From Platerodrilus igneus (taxonomy: Eukaryota; Arthropoda; Insecta; Coleoptera; Lycidae), in assembly GCA_036346225.1 (NCBI GenBank), contig JARFIW010001747.1, positions 124,001-188,000 on the forward strand: 64,000 nucleotides of DNA. The letters run 5' to 3'. Shown piece by piece: positions 22,980 to 35,660 of the stretch (its first letter is position 1; each line of letters opens with the position of its first letter). Position numbers and translations under genes: made by a program. The notes below the pieces were generated by a model. It made no database searches. It saw only the letters and a list, made by a program, of their open reading frames with translations, and was not told the DNA's origin.

Positions 22980-23930
22980 ATGCAAATTGATTCGAGTGAA
23001 ACTGCAAAATTGATTAAAAAGTTTATGACGACACGCAATAGATATCACACACAAAATACCCAAGAATTTCTTAATTTCAGAGAGTGGTCACCAGTACAAA
23101 TAAAAAAATATGCTAAACAAAGGGATTCCTTAAACTGTGGTATATACATAATATATTACATTAAAGTGATTGCCTCACTTAACAATCTTAAGAGGTTTGA
23201 AAATTTACCACGCCACTTATCGTTTGATCCAGAAAAATATAGAATGTTCGTTCAACGTTGCCTCATACTTTATTCAGAATACATGTTTTACAAATGTTTT
23301 ATATGTGATATTCAGTCACGTGAAAATTATATTCAATGCCAAATTTGCCTAAAGTGGGTTCATTTCGAAAACTGTGCTAGACCATTAATTGCTAAAGCTG
23401 TTACTTTTGAAGAAGCAAGTAAAGATGAATTCATTTATGAATGCTCTGGGTGCATTGCTAACAACTTTGTATTATATTCGCCTCCGGAAAACCTGTCCCC
23501 TAGATTTAAACTATCTGACTTTTGGCAAATAAAAAACACGGCGCGTATATCAGAAAATTTTCCGCTAACTATTCTACCTCATCTGACACTAACAAATTTA
23601 GAAATACGCAAACTTTTAATATTACATAGAAAAGACTTACAGAAAACCTATAATAAATCAATTGAATCCACTCTATCTGCAATATATGATGAAGATTCAA
23701 AAAATATATTAAAATTTCTGCAAGAAGACCTATGTAGACTAATTACTAGTGAACTGATGAATGAATTTGATTCTTTGGAAGTAAAACATAGAGAACACTG
23801 TTTTATAGCCATGTGTGTAAACTTCAGTAAAACACTGATTAAATATTTTTATGGGAACGTTGACTTTATAAAAAAAAATAAAGATCAACTTCCAATAGGG
23901 GATCCATCATGGATTTGTAAATCATTTTGA
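22980..23930 (+). pseudogene. Ulp1-like protease C-terminus with PHD-like finger and C-terminal domain
   Basis: 316-codon ORF in another frame from the protease N-half. RDSLNCGIYIIYYI holds the catalytic Cys (codon 23136-23138), completing a His-Asp-Cys set across the break. Residues 106-158 form a C4HC3 pattern: CFIC, then CQIC, then HFENC, then CSGC, with the KWVH core Trp. That is a PHD-type zinc finger, a histone-tail reader in other proteins. The last ~150 residues are Leu-, Lys- and Asn-rich without a recognised fold, ending GDPSWICKSF. AATAAA-like signals follow at 23936. I infer one ancestral protein: zinc finger, DDE transposase, Ulp1, PHD. Confidence 0.68.
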
Positions 23931-24928
23931 AAGAAATAAATGATTATTATTGAGCATGTCATATGTATACACTGACACTAATATGAATTATTCTGCAGTA
24001 TATAAATGAATCTGTTGTTATATCGCTAGGATATTTGTATGTTCTATCGACTTATAATTATAAGGAGTAAAAAATAATAATATTGTATATACGTTCACAC
24101 TTGTGAATAATAAGTTCAGTAAAAACCTATATTATAATATAATTACACCTATTGAAGTCATCAACTAATTTAATGTTGTATTATGTAGAATAAGTGCGGA
24201 GAGTGCTTTACATTTAATAGATTTCTACAATTAAATAAAATATATGTGTACAATGCCAAAAAGTATGGACTACTAATAATTTCCTTATCTTTGAAAGCAT
24301 TTAATTTTATAATTTAGAAAAGAACAGTAAATTAGAAAACATCTAGAACTCAGGTCAACCTGCTTTAGAAGTTTTTGTATAACTGAAGAAGTAACAACGA
24401 ATTAGAGATCAGGCTGAGCAGGTAAGTTGATTCCTACAGATACAGCAGGGGTTTAAAAAATAACCGACATTGATGATAATATGTATTATGTAAACTTCTA
24501 TAAAAGAATTCGGTTACAACTTCTTGAAAAGGAATGAACCAGATGTATTCAGTATTGTTTACTGGATACGAAAACTTTATAACCACAAGTTTCAATTGTA
24601 ACTAACGCCTGCAAGGCATTTCTCTTATCTCTAATAATTGATAATTAAATAATAAACAGTATTTATACTACCACAATTGTTTTCTAGCGGTGCGACATTA
24701 AATATAAGGACTTAAAAGCAGCACATTTGGTGATTTTTCTAATTATGGTTGAGCGATTCTAACTAAATTTATAAACAGTTAAGTATGATAGTTGAGCAAA
24801 ATACGAAAATTTGACCAACTAAAACATATCTTGGAGTTGGCACAATTCAGCCGCATATCAGTTCTATTAATCTTTTCAGAAAGTTGTAAGAAAATCGATG
24901 AAAGTATCGTTCTATAAACGGGTAGTTG
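23931..24928. other. Core of the giant element, 3' non-coding part
   Basis: AT-rich, about 1 kb, no ORF of substance. AATAAA-like signals occur near 23936 and 24235. The right satellite array begins at its end, in the middle of a monomer. Confidence 0.5.
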
Positions 24929-27900
24929 TAAATTACCGCTACTTGATACAACGCACCGTTTAGGAGATATTCATTTTTTATTGTGTTGGGTTATTTAACT
25001 ACCCCCCTCATCTCCTTTCAAATCGCCTGATATTTTTGTGGAAGGTACGTATGGGCCTAAGGATTATTCTGCAATTTACTGCTTGTTGATACAACGCACC
25101 GTTTAGGGATATTCATTTTTATTGTGTTGGGGTATTTAACTACCCCCCCTCATCAACTTTCAAATCGCCTGATATTTTTGTGGAAGGTACCTATGAACCT
25201 AAGGATTATTCTGCAATTTACCACTAGTTGATACAACGCACCATTTAGGAGATATTCATTCTTTATTGTGTTGGGGTATTTAACTACCCCCCCTCTTCCT
25301 CTTTCAAATCGCCTGATATTTTTGTGGAAGGTACCTATGGGCCTAAGGATTATTCTGCAATTTACCGCTAGTTGATACAACGCACCATTTAGGAGATATT
25401 TATTTTTTATTATGTTGGGGTATTTAAGTACCCCTTCATCCCCTTTCAAATCGCCTGATATTTTTGTGGAAGTTACCTATGGGCCTAAAGATTATTCCGC
25501 AATTTACCGCTAGTTGATACAACACACCGTTTAAGAGATATTTATTTTTTATTGTGTTGAGGTATTTAACTACCCCCTCATCCCCTTTCAAATCGCCTGA
25601 TATTTTTGTGGAAAGTACCTATGAACCTAAGGATTATTCTGCAATTTACCACTAGTTGATACAACGCACCATTTAGGAGATATTCATTCTTTATTGTGTT
25701 GGGGTATTTAACTACCCCCCTCTTCCTCTTTCAAATCGCCTGATATTTTTGTGGAAGGTACCTATGGGCCTAAGGATTATTCTGCAATTTACCGCTAGTT
25801 GATACAACTCACCGTTTAGGAGATATTCATTTTTTATTGTGTTGGGGTATTTAACTACCCCCTCATTCCATTTCAAATTGTCTGATATTTTTGAGGAAGG
25901 TACCTATGGGCCTAAGAATTATTCTGCAATTTACCGCTAGTTGATACAACGCACCGTTTAGGAGATATTCATTTTTTATTATGATGGGGTATTTAACTAC
26001 CCCCCTTCATCACCTTTCAAATCGCCTGATATTTTTGTGGAAGGTACCAATGGGCTTAAGGATTATTCTACAATTTACCGCTAGTTGATACAACGCATCG
26101 TTTAGGAGATGTTCATTTTTATTGTGTTGGGGTATTTAACTACCACCCTCATCCCTTTTCAAATCGCCTGATATTTTTGTAGAAGGTACCTATGGGTCTA
26201 AGGATTATTCTGCAATTTACCGCTTGTTGATACAACGCACCGTTTAGGAGATATTCATTTTTTATTGTGTTGGGTATTTAACTACCCCCCCTCATCAACT
26301 TTCAAATCGCCTGATATTTTTGTAGAAGGTACCTATGGGCCTAAGGATTATTCTGCAATTTATCGCTAGTTGATACAACTCAATGTTTAGGAGATATTCA
26401 TTTTTTATTCTGTTGGGGTATTTAACTACCCCCCTCATCCCCTTTCAAATCGCCTGTTATTTTTGTGGAAGGTACCAATGGGCTTAAGGATTATTCTACA
26501 ATTTACCGCTAGTTGATACAACGCACCGTTTAGGAGATGTTCATTTTTTATTGTGTTGGGGTATTTAACTACCACCCTCATCCCTTTTCAAATCGCCTGA
26601 TATTTTTGTAGAAGGTACCTATGGGCCTAAGGATTATTCTGCAATTTACCACTAGTTAATTCAACGCACCGTTTAAGAGATATTAATTTTTATTGTGCTG
26701 GGATATTTAACTACCCTCTTCATCCTCTTTCAAATCGCCTGATATTTTTGAGGAAGGTACCTATGGGCTTAAGGATTATTCTACAATTTACCGCTAGTTG
26801 ATACAATGCACTGTTTAGAAGATATTCATTTTTTATTGTGTTGGGGTATTTAACTACTCCCCCCCTCATCCCCTTTCAAATCGCCTGATATTTTTGTGGA
26901 AGGTACCTATGGGTCTAAGGATTATTCTACAATTTACCGCTAGTTAATACAACGCACCATTTAGGAGATATTCATTTTTTATTGTGTTGGGGTATTTAAC
27001 TACTTCCCTTCATCCCCTTTCAAATCGCCTGATATTTTTGTGGAAGGTACCTATGGGCCTAAGGATTATTCTGCAATTTACCATTAGTTAATTCAACGCA
27101 CCGTTTAAGAGATATTCATTTTTTATTGTGTTGGGTATTTAACTACCCTCTCATCCCTTTCAAATCGCCTGATATTTTTGTAGGAAGGTACCTATGGGCC
27201 TAAGGATTATTCTGCAATTTACCGCTAGTTGATACAACTGCACTGTTTAGGAGATATTCATTTTTATTTGTTGGGGTATTTAACTACCCCCCTTCATCCC
27301 CTTTTAAATCGCCTGATATTTTTGTGGAAGGTGCCTATTTGACCAAGGATTATTCTACAATTTACCGCTAGTTGATACAACGCACCGTTTAGGAGATATT
27401 CATTTTTTATTGTGTTAGGGTATTTAACTACCCCCTTCATCCTCTTTCAAATCGCCTGATATTTTTGTGGAAGGTACCTATGGGCCTAAGGATTATTCTG
27501 CAATTTACCGCTAGTTGATACAACGCACCGTTTAAGAGATATTCATTTTTATTGTGTTGGGTATTTAACTACCCTCCTTCATCCTCTTTCAAATCGCCTG
27601 ATATTTTTGTAGGAAGGTACCTATGGGCCTAAGGATTATTCTACAATTTACCGCTAGTTGATACAACTGCACTGTTTAGAAGATATTCATTTTTATTGTT
27701 GGGGTATTTAACTACTCCCCCCCTCAACCCCTTTCAAATCGCCTGATATTTTTGTGGAAGGTACCTATGGGCCTAAGGATATTCTACAATTTACCGCTAG
27801 TTGATACAACGCACCGTTTAGGAGAAATTCATTTTTCATTGTGTTGGGGTATTTAACTACACCCTCAACCCTTTTCAAAACGCCAGATATTTTTGTGGAC

Positions 27901-29109
27901 GGTACCTATGGGCCTAAGAATTATTCTGCAATTTATCGCTAGTTGATACAACACACCGTTTAGGAGATATTCATTTTTATTGTGTTCGGATATTTAACTA
28001 CCCACCCTCGCCCCTTTCAAATCGCCTGATATTTTTGTGGTAGGTACCTATGTGCCTAAGGATTATTCTACAATTTACCGCTAGTTGATACAACGCACCG
28101 GTTAGGAGATATTCCTTTTTTATTGTGTTAGGTTATTTTACTACCCCCTTCATCCTCTTTCAAATCGCCTGATATTTTTGTGGTAGGTACCTGTGGGCCT
28201 AAGGATTAGTCTGCAATTTACCGCTAGTTAATTCAACGCACCGTTTAGGAGATATTCATTTTTATTGTGTTAGGTTATTTAACTACTCCCTTCATCCCCT
28301 TTCAAATCGCCTGATATTTTTGTGGAAGGTACCTATGGGCCTAAGGATTATTCTGCAATTTACCGCTAGTTGATACAACGCACCGTTTAGGAGATATTCA
28401 TTTTTTATTGTGTTGGGGTATTTAACTACCCCCCTCAACCCCTTTCAAATCGCCTGTTATTTTTGTGGAAGGTACCTATGGGCCTAAGGATTATTCTACA
28501 ATTTACCGCTAGTTAATACAACGCACCGTTTAGGAGATATTTATTTTTTATTGTGTTGGGGTTTTTAACTACTTCCCTTCATCCCCTTTCAAATCTCCTG
28601 ATATTTTTGTGGAAGGTACCTATGGGCCTAAGGATTATTCTGCAATTTACCGCTAGTTGATACAACGCACTGTTTATAGGAGATATTCATTTTTTATTGT
28701 GTTAGGGTATTTAACTACCCTCCCTCATCTCCTTTCAAATTGCCTGATATTTTTGTGGAAGGTACGCATGGGCCTAAGGATTATTCTGCAATTTACCGCT
28801 AGTTAATACAACGCGCCGTTTAGGAGATATTAGTTTTTTATTGTGTTGGAGTATTTAACTACTTCCCTTCATTCTCTTTCAAATCGCCTGATATTTTTGT
28901 GGAAGGTACCTATGGGCCTAAGAATTATTCTGCAATTTACTGCTAGTTGATACAACGCACCGTTTAAAAGATATTCATTTTTTATTGTGTTGGGGTATTT
29001 AACTACCACTCTTCGTCCCCTTTCAAATCGTCTAATATTTTTATGTAAAGTTCCTATTTGTTTAAGGATTATTTTGCAATTTATGGCTAGTTGGTACCAC
29101 GCACCGTTT
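24929..29109 (-). repeat. ~142-bp satellite array, right arm (about 29 monomers)
   Basis: Same monomer as the left arm in opposite orientation, ending in the diverged monomer next to the terminal repeat (29030-29109), mirroring 7021-7120. Local duplications are present; for example the ACCAATGGGCTTAAGG variant recurs near 26044 and 26472 (3 monomers apart). Homopolymer-shortened monomers lie at about 27120-27980. Pairwise substitutions look more frequent than in the left arm, but I have not counted them. Confidence 0.96.
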
Positions 29110-29397
29110 GGCTGAAGAATGATTTTCCTGTTCCCATCTTGATGCAACCCCTGGTTTGGATGTTGATTTTCTTTGCTATATTTGGAGATTAATGTACCCT
29201 GCGATTTTGTTTTCGTGTAGATTGATTTAATGCGGCAGCTTTGTAGTAGTTTTGGTGTTTTTTAACATTGTATCGAAGGTAGAAGAACTTGATTTTAATT
29301 TTAAGTTTTTTCCATATAGGTATTGATTTGGTCCGCTGGAACTGGGCGGGATTTAAAATAAATGTGAATATGAATCTGAATGTAACTTCAGCCACAT
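29110..29397 (-). repeat. Right terminal inverted repeat, non-satellite part
   Basis: Inverse copy of 6733-7020 with the same length (288 bp) and a few substitutions (for example CCCGCCCAG here, CCCGTCCAG on the left). Immediately followed by the 9-bp duplication ATATTATAG. Confidence 0.85.
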
Positions 29398-29406
29398 ATA
29401 TTATAG
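29398..29406. repeat. Target-site duplication of the giant element (right)
   Basis: Exact copy of 6724-6732. Confidence 0.85.
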
Positions 29407-32400
29407 GATATAGTTATTGTTGATAGTTTATATTGGTATTTATGAAATTTGTTCATTAATTAAGCAGCATGAACAGTACATTATTGATTTAGGATTATAT
29501 TATTATTCTGTATGTTTCTATACAATAATGCTAACTTTATTTCTACTAAAAAGAAAATAAATTAGCGGAATAGTTATAGCTATAAATTCTTAAATATAAA
29601 AAAATTATAAAGTATCACTTTGTATTAAAAAAATTTACTTATTAATAATAGGTTAAGACTTAATAGTAGACTAATTCTGAATAAAAAATTATTAAAATTA
29701 TTAGGGCTATGGTACCAAAAAACCAATAGATTTAATGGTTTAAAAAATCAATAACCAAACCCACAAATAGAAATTACTAATTTAATCATAAAAAATAACT
29801 AACAAATGAACAAATGTATAAATGAATAAATGTATAAATAAATACATGTAACAACGATTAAATTGATAAACAATTAAATTGATAGACGAGTGTGAGGATA
29901 GCTTCACGTACCACGCGTTCAAAAAGGAGACAAAATTGGTATTTCACAATCGCTAGACAATCAGTAGGTCACAATCAGTATGTCTACGCTCGTATAATAC
30001 AGGAGGGATGAACAACAAAAAAAATTTTATAGAACTTTAAAAGATGTTTGTATATTAATGAATACATAAATATTTTAAAGCTGGGACTAAGCCTCACTTA
30101 ATGTTATCAAAAAAATTGCTTGGATGCCAATATCATTGGCATACGCTTATCAAAATATTTTCTATGTTTTGAATTTCTATCCCTCACAAATATGAACTAA
30201 AAAAATTTTAGTTACCGACAAAATATGGACTTCAACCCTAGAATACTCAATGCTCTATAAACGACAAAGTAATACATAAGCGAAGCATTGCTTCCTAGTA
30301 ATTTTTCACAACATCAATAAAAAATTATTTCAATCAACAAAATAACTAAGAAATTTTCTTTCAGGAGAGATTCTTCGAGTATTCTCAACTGGAAATTTTT
30401 CAACATTACCAAAATCGAACTACAATTTCAAGTACTTCTTACAATTGAGTAACATTTTATACCAGAGAAAATCACAAAGAACCAAGAAAAATATTTTATC
30501 TCAACTAGGGTTTTCTACTTCCACTTGTCACTGATGCGCAAGCTTGGTCATTGACCAAAAACCTTAAAATACTGAACAAGAAATTCTAAAAACTTACGAA
30601 CACACAAATTCTAATCCTGACGTTACCGTACCGAAATATCAAAATTAGAATCAAAATAGGGTTTCAAATCATTAACATGCCAATTTCCCACATCCGTACC
30701 ATTTTTTTTCTTAAATTAAAAACTAAACAAGAGATCTTCTTAACAATAGTACATAACACATACTTTGGCTTCAGTTTGGCGGAGAATTGGTTAGCAGCAT
30801 GAGACAAAACTTTATTCCTGCGCCAAGCTTTCTCTCCAACATGAAACGAAATTTCTTTCTACTTAGGGTCTGAATTTCTCGATGCAAAAGATTACAGCCA
30901 AACACTCTAGTATACTTAACAAAAGAAAATAAAAAAAACTTACGAACTTTAATTGTTGAGTTGCGATGTTAGTAACTTCTATCTACAATTAATAAGTTAC
31001 GATCTTTGTAATCTTCATATTTAGTTTATGCGCAAATTTAATCATTGTGTAAAAGTGTTACTATTTTATACCACATTTAAAATTTTACCAAACAAAATGA
31101 AATCAGAAAGCCTACAAATTTATATATGTAACTTTACATAACGTGTTCTTCACAAAAATTAATTGATATAATGGCTAACTACCACTTAATTTTCTGGCTA
31201 CCTTTTTCGCTGTACGCATAGCTAACCTGTCGAAGTTAATAAGAGTTGCCTTACAACACATAAAAAATTACACAGCAATCTCCTCCAGAGATTGATGTAC
31301 CAAACGCTAGAAGAACTTTTACATAAGTTTCGACTAGACCAAAACAAACAACTCTGTTGCAATACCTATTGAATAAAATGATCCATTAAAAATACAAAAT
31401 TATCAAAGGAACTGGTCTCATAATGCCAAAATAGCAGAGTCAAACGTACCAGATTTAACAAAACATACCATTAATTCTTTTATTATTTCGTGTTTTAACA
31501 AATACAAAATCAAGTTACTAAGCTAATAAAAAGGAGATAGTATTTATCATCTATGATCCTGCTTAGATATGAACAACCTTTAAAAATTCAATTTGCAATG
31601 TTCATTACATTTATACAAAAGTAAAGCATCTGATAAATGTTTGCTTTCTAAACTATCAAATAGTCAAAGTACCTAAAGTATGAATTTTTAATTAGATTTG
31701 CAGTTCTATTATCAATCGAATGTGTAGAGCAACAGATTGATCTTTAATAAGATTTAGCAGCCCTATTAAATAAATTTCCAAGACACTGTATTTAAAATTA
31801 TCACAGTCTTCATGTAAAACTTACTTAAACCAATTCAAGGACAAATTTTTACAACTATAAAACAAACATTTGTGATATTGATAATCAAATACAACTACTT
31901 TTAAGCTATAACAACTCTCGAGATGATTTTACAACAAAATAAAACGACTATTTTATTCAAGAGTTTTCTCTGCAAAATTACGAACACTTAACTATTTGTG
32001 TTTTTACCAAGTGCAATACATTAAATCAAATTTGCACTGTTATCTTTTACTACAAAAAATAAAACCAGATTATTTTGAGCCAACCCATTCAACAGCTTAA
32101 CCAATAGAAAGATTACTTTCACTATCCGAACTAGTAATTATCCTTCTTTCAAATTACAGACAAACAAGTTTTGTCAGCTCTAAATACTCTTGTAGTTTAA
32201 ATAGTGTAAAATAAATTTTTCCTCTCCAGAGCCTAATTATTCGAGTTATATCTAAAATTAAAACTAGTCGGAAACTTTTAAAAATGACTAAAAATTGTTT
32301 ATCACAAGTGTACTTTAAAACAAGTATATTGTGTCAAATTCCAATGTAGTAACTTGTCTTGAAAGATAATAATTTAAATAGTATTTGTTTGTGTACTATT

Positions 32401-32830
32401 GAAAGAAAGTTTTTAATTATTTCAATTGAAATGAAATTTAAACGATAAAGTTTCTACAACAAATAAACTTGAAAATGCTTATAAAAATTTTTATTCAAAC
32501 CAGATTCGAACCCAAGAAATGTGCATTCTAATATAGCAAAGGGTAATTGGAAAGTGATTTTGCGTAACTATGTAATAAGATTTAATTTACCAATTTGAAA
32601 AGAATATTTTGAGATTAATGTGACAAATAGATATAGACTGAAAATCGTGCTGTTATCTGAAATGCTAAAGTGAAAAGAGTATTACTGACCAAATATAACA
32701 AATAAGCTTTAACAGACATTACTTGACAGAAGAATATGTCCGGTCTCATGTTGGGAATTTAATTCAATTTTTTTTTAAAGATTTATAATTTGTTTCAACC
32801 AACAATTTTTCCCTTTCAAAGGAATTGTTA
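29407..32830. other. AT-rich interval without recognisable genes
   Basis: Expected location of further CoREST-like exons, but no SANT1 remainder, LSD1-binding coiled coil or SANT2 is evident. There are only short runs such as AATGAATAAATGTATAAATA near 29815-29860. No satellite or RNA gene is recognised. Confidence 0.5.
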
Positions 32831-33436
32831 CAACATTCCTAACAGTAGCCTTACCTCACCACTATTTTCGCACATGTACCCATTTGAGTATAGTTTCTTA
32901 GTAGTTAAACTTTTCTAACAGTAACCGTATGTTAACAATAACTTTACTTCAACACTTTTTTGCACATGTATTTGTTTCAGTATAGTTTTTTTAGTAGTAA
33001 AACATTCCCAACAGTAACTTTACCTCAACACTATTTTTGCACATGTATCCGTTTGAGTATAGTTTGTTAGTAGCAAAACGTTTCAAACAGTAACATTATC
33101 TTAACACGATTTTTGTTCATGTCCCATTCGAGTATAGCTACTTAGTATTATAACTCTCTTAACAGTACTTGTACCTCAACACTATTTTTGCACGTGCACC
33201 TGCTTGAGTACAGTTTCTTAGTCATAAAACATTCCTAACAAAACTTTACCGCAGCACGTTTTTCGCACATGTATCAGTTACAGTATAGTTTTTCAGTAAT
33301 AAAACATTTCGAACAGTAACCTTAGCTTAACACTATTTTCGCACATGACCTTTCGAGTATAGTTTCTTAGTAGTAAAAGATTCCCCAGTAACCTTATCTC
33401 AACATTATTTTCACACATGTACCTGCTTCAGTATAG
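32831..33436 (+). repeat. ~76-bp satellite, block 1
   Basis: Degenerate tandem units of the form TTAGTAGTAAAACATTCCTA, then ACAGTAACCTTACCTCAACA, then CTATTTTCGCACATGTACCC, then GTTTGAGTATAGTTTC. About eight units before a foreign sequence interrupts the array. Confidence 0.93.
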
Positions 33437-33619
33437 GTGTTTTAAATTGTTCAAAGTGGCAAACAGAAAAGGTCTGTTTAACAAAGTTCTTGGAAAACTT
33501 CCTTCAAATGCTTATGAAAATGCATGCCACTCAAATAATCACGTTTCACTGTAACTTAAAAATAACATTCCATCAATATCGACCTTAAATAGATATTTAG
33601 AAACGCATAAGGGTACTCT

Positions 33620-35110
33620 GCAAGAAGGTGATTTAGATTTCAAAGGATTGGTAAACCACTTAGAAGAAAGAAATTTACCGAAACTAGTTTGACTATCGGA
33701 AGACGCAACATGAATTAAAGGCAAAATCAAATACGATTCTATTTCGAACAAGATATTAGGTTTTGTACTTCCCTTAAGAAGACCAGTTTATAGCATAATC
33801 TGCTGAACCAATAGAAAATTAATTTCGTACGGGAGTGAAAGCTTCCTATACATACATAATTATGTCTCAACCACTGACTGTTGGAGCTTCGTCATTTTGC
33901 TTAGCAGTTATAGGAATCGACAATAAGTTCAATCATAAAGACATACTCGATCGGTGGACATTCATCGAATTAACTGCCAAAGAATTTGGCATTACAATAA
34001 TTGGATTTTTATCAGGTGGTGATCCACGACTGCTGAAAGCAATGCAAAGAAAATCAAGTTTTCCCTCGGAGTTTCCTCTATCAGTTCCGATACCACAACT
34101 GGCAAACTTGATCTGGTATCATATGAACACTACTCTGAATGATACGATTTGCTTTCAGAATTTTGTGCATATATTAACAAAATGCCGCATGCATCTTTTA
34201 AAACTGGGTATACTGCTGCCAATAGGAAACGCATGAGCATCCGTTGATCCGTTGCTTCAATTTATAAAAAGCGTTCCCAAAGATAAACATAAACTTACGT
34301 TAAGTGATTTGAAAGCCAAAGATAAGATGAATTTTAGTTCTACGGAAAAAATGTGCTCTTTGGTATTGCAATACTTAAGAACTATACCCAATAGTGAGGG
34401 CACTGTGCTGTATTTAAAACTTTTGATTTACATATTAACTTCTTTTCTGGATAATTTTCTGTTGTTGTATGACAGGGTATACAGAATATGGTTTTCTGTA
34501 TTCATTTTGAGAATTTGGAAGGCAGCAGTAAAAAACACAAAGAATATAACCTAAAATATAATTTCTTAAGTTTAAATTGCTATACCTGCGTCGAATTGAG
34601 CGCAAGTATGCTAATTAAACTAATTCCTTCTTTTTAAGAATCAGACTGTTGAAGGTTTCGATTCTAATATGATATATTTTCCCAATTTTTCCAATCAAAT
34701 TTGTGAAAAACAGTTCAGAATGGTTCCTTCTATGACCTCAACATACTCTACAGTCATCAATTTTAGCATTAAACACTACATGCAATGCATGAATAGAATA
34801 TGCACATTAAATACCATTGTAAATGATGAATTTGCCTTTTACAGAAAATCCAAAAAGACAGTATTCGTCGATTTTATATGACCAATAGCCTGGACGAAAT
34901 ATCTAATTTGAACATTTGAAATTGTGTGGCATCTGCTATAAAAGAAGCATTAAAGGAGGCAGAAAAACTTGAATTAAAAGTGCCAAGAAAAGTGAATTGA
35001 TTAATACAGATATATCACAAAAGTTGGACGAACAATCGGAAATTTTAGAAGATGAGGAGGCAGATATGGAAAACATCAGAGAAGATTCAGATGCACATGT
35101 ATTCGTTCGA
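33620..35110 (+). pseudogene. Decayed transposon-type protein of an unnamed multi-copy family
   Basis: Conserved blocks appear in order on the plus strand in changing frames: LSEDAT and KGKIKYDSISNKILGFVLPL (33680-33780, with two TGA stops), KASYTYIIMSQPL, GIDNKFNHKDILDRW, GGDPRLLKAMQ, FQNFVHILTKCRMHLLKLG, KDKHKLTLSDLKAKDKMNF, YRIWFSVFILRIWK, then CEKQFRMV and MTSTYSTVINFSI (34710-34770). From general knowledge these blocks occur together in a multi-copy family of arthropod and cnidarian proteins that behaves like a mobile element. I cannot name the superfamily. The SEDAT and GGDPR blocks may be acidic catalytic motifs of an RNase H-like fold (inference). The stops and frameshifts make it a pseudogene. 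Confidence 0.6.
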
Positions 35111-35469
35111 TTATAATTTCTTAGTCGAGTGGTAAACCGCAGACCAAATTTTGTACACAGTTTTGTCGCAGTATTCCTGAGTTTTCTTCTGTAAAATTTT
35201 GGCAAATACGGATACCTGTTGCATTTGTAGGCGATTCAAATTCACGTGCTGCCATGGACTCTGTTGTTATTTGTGTTCGATTGTTTATATTGTAAACTTT
35301 TTAAAACAATAGGTCACGAATGCATTCTCATAAATACGTTCGTAATACTCCCATAATATACAACATCGAGCAGTAATTTTGTTTCCTAATCACGGTGTTT
35401 GCTTGCTCAGTAACTTTGCTCGGATTTGAACCTTTGTGACCTTTGTCTAAACACGGAATACGTCCTGAT

Positions 35470-35660
35470 TTCACAGAGAATACACAGATTACACAAAGAA
35501 TGCACAGACTACACGGTATTACACAAAGAATACACAGATTAGACGGGATTACACAATGAATACACATTGTACGCTGATTACACAAGATTACACGGAATAC
35601 ACAAACTTCACATATGATTTCATAGATTACACAAGACTTCACAGCAGTTGTACACCAGAT
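35470..35660. repeat. ~20-bp minisatellite
   Basis: Imperfect tandem units around TTACACAAAGAATACACAGA. Conceptual Cys/Ile-rich peptides on the minus strand come from this repeat. Confidence 0.85.

Larger units (their letters stand above)
6733..29397 (+). mobile_element. Giant Foldback/Mutator-like transposon with satellite arms
   Basis: The element is 22,665 bp. It begins ATGTGGCTGAAGTTACATTC and ends with the reverse complement, flanked by a perfect 9-bp duplication. Each arm has a 288-bp terminal segment (6733-7020 and 29110-29397) that is nearly identical in inverted orientation. Next comes a tandem array of a ~142-bp satellite running inward (7021-17634 plus; 24929-29109 minus). The core encodes a DDE transposase, a Ulp1-like protease and a PHD-like finger on the plus strand. 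Long inverted repeats made of tandem units plus a 9-bp duplication are features of Drosophila Foldback elements, which belong to the Mutator superfamily. Superfamily placement is inferred from these traits. The transposase has frameshifts, so this copy is probably not autonomous now. The insertion lies in an intron of the CoREST-like gene. Confidence 0.8.

Noticed and set aside
20503..23930. KDZ/Zisupton-type assignment of the transposase
   Set aside because: Ulp1 domains also occur there, but the 9-bp target duplication, Foldback-like arms and FLYWCH-like finger fit Mutator-like better. Kept only as an alternative.
7021..29109. CRISPR-like repeat arrays
   Set aside because: Units are contiguous 142-bp monomers without unique spacers, in a eukaryotic genome. 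This is a satellite. The 76-bp array was rejected on the same grounds.
6733..29397. Simple inverted duplication or palindromic amplification of the locus
   Set aside because: The inverted identity stops exactly at both ends at a perfect 9-bp direct repeat, which a plain inverted duplication would not create. An assembly fold-back remains possible and is noted in the finding.
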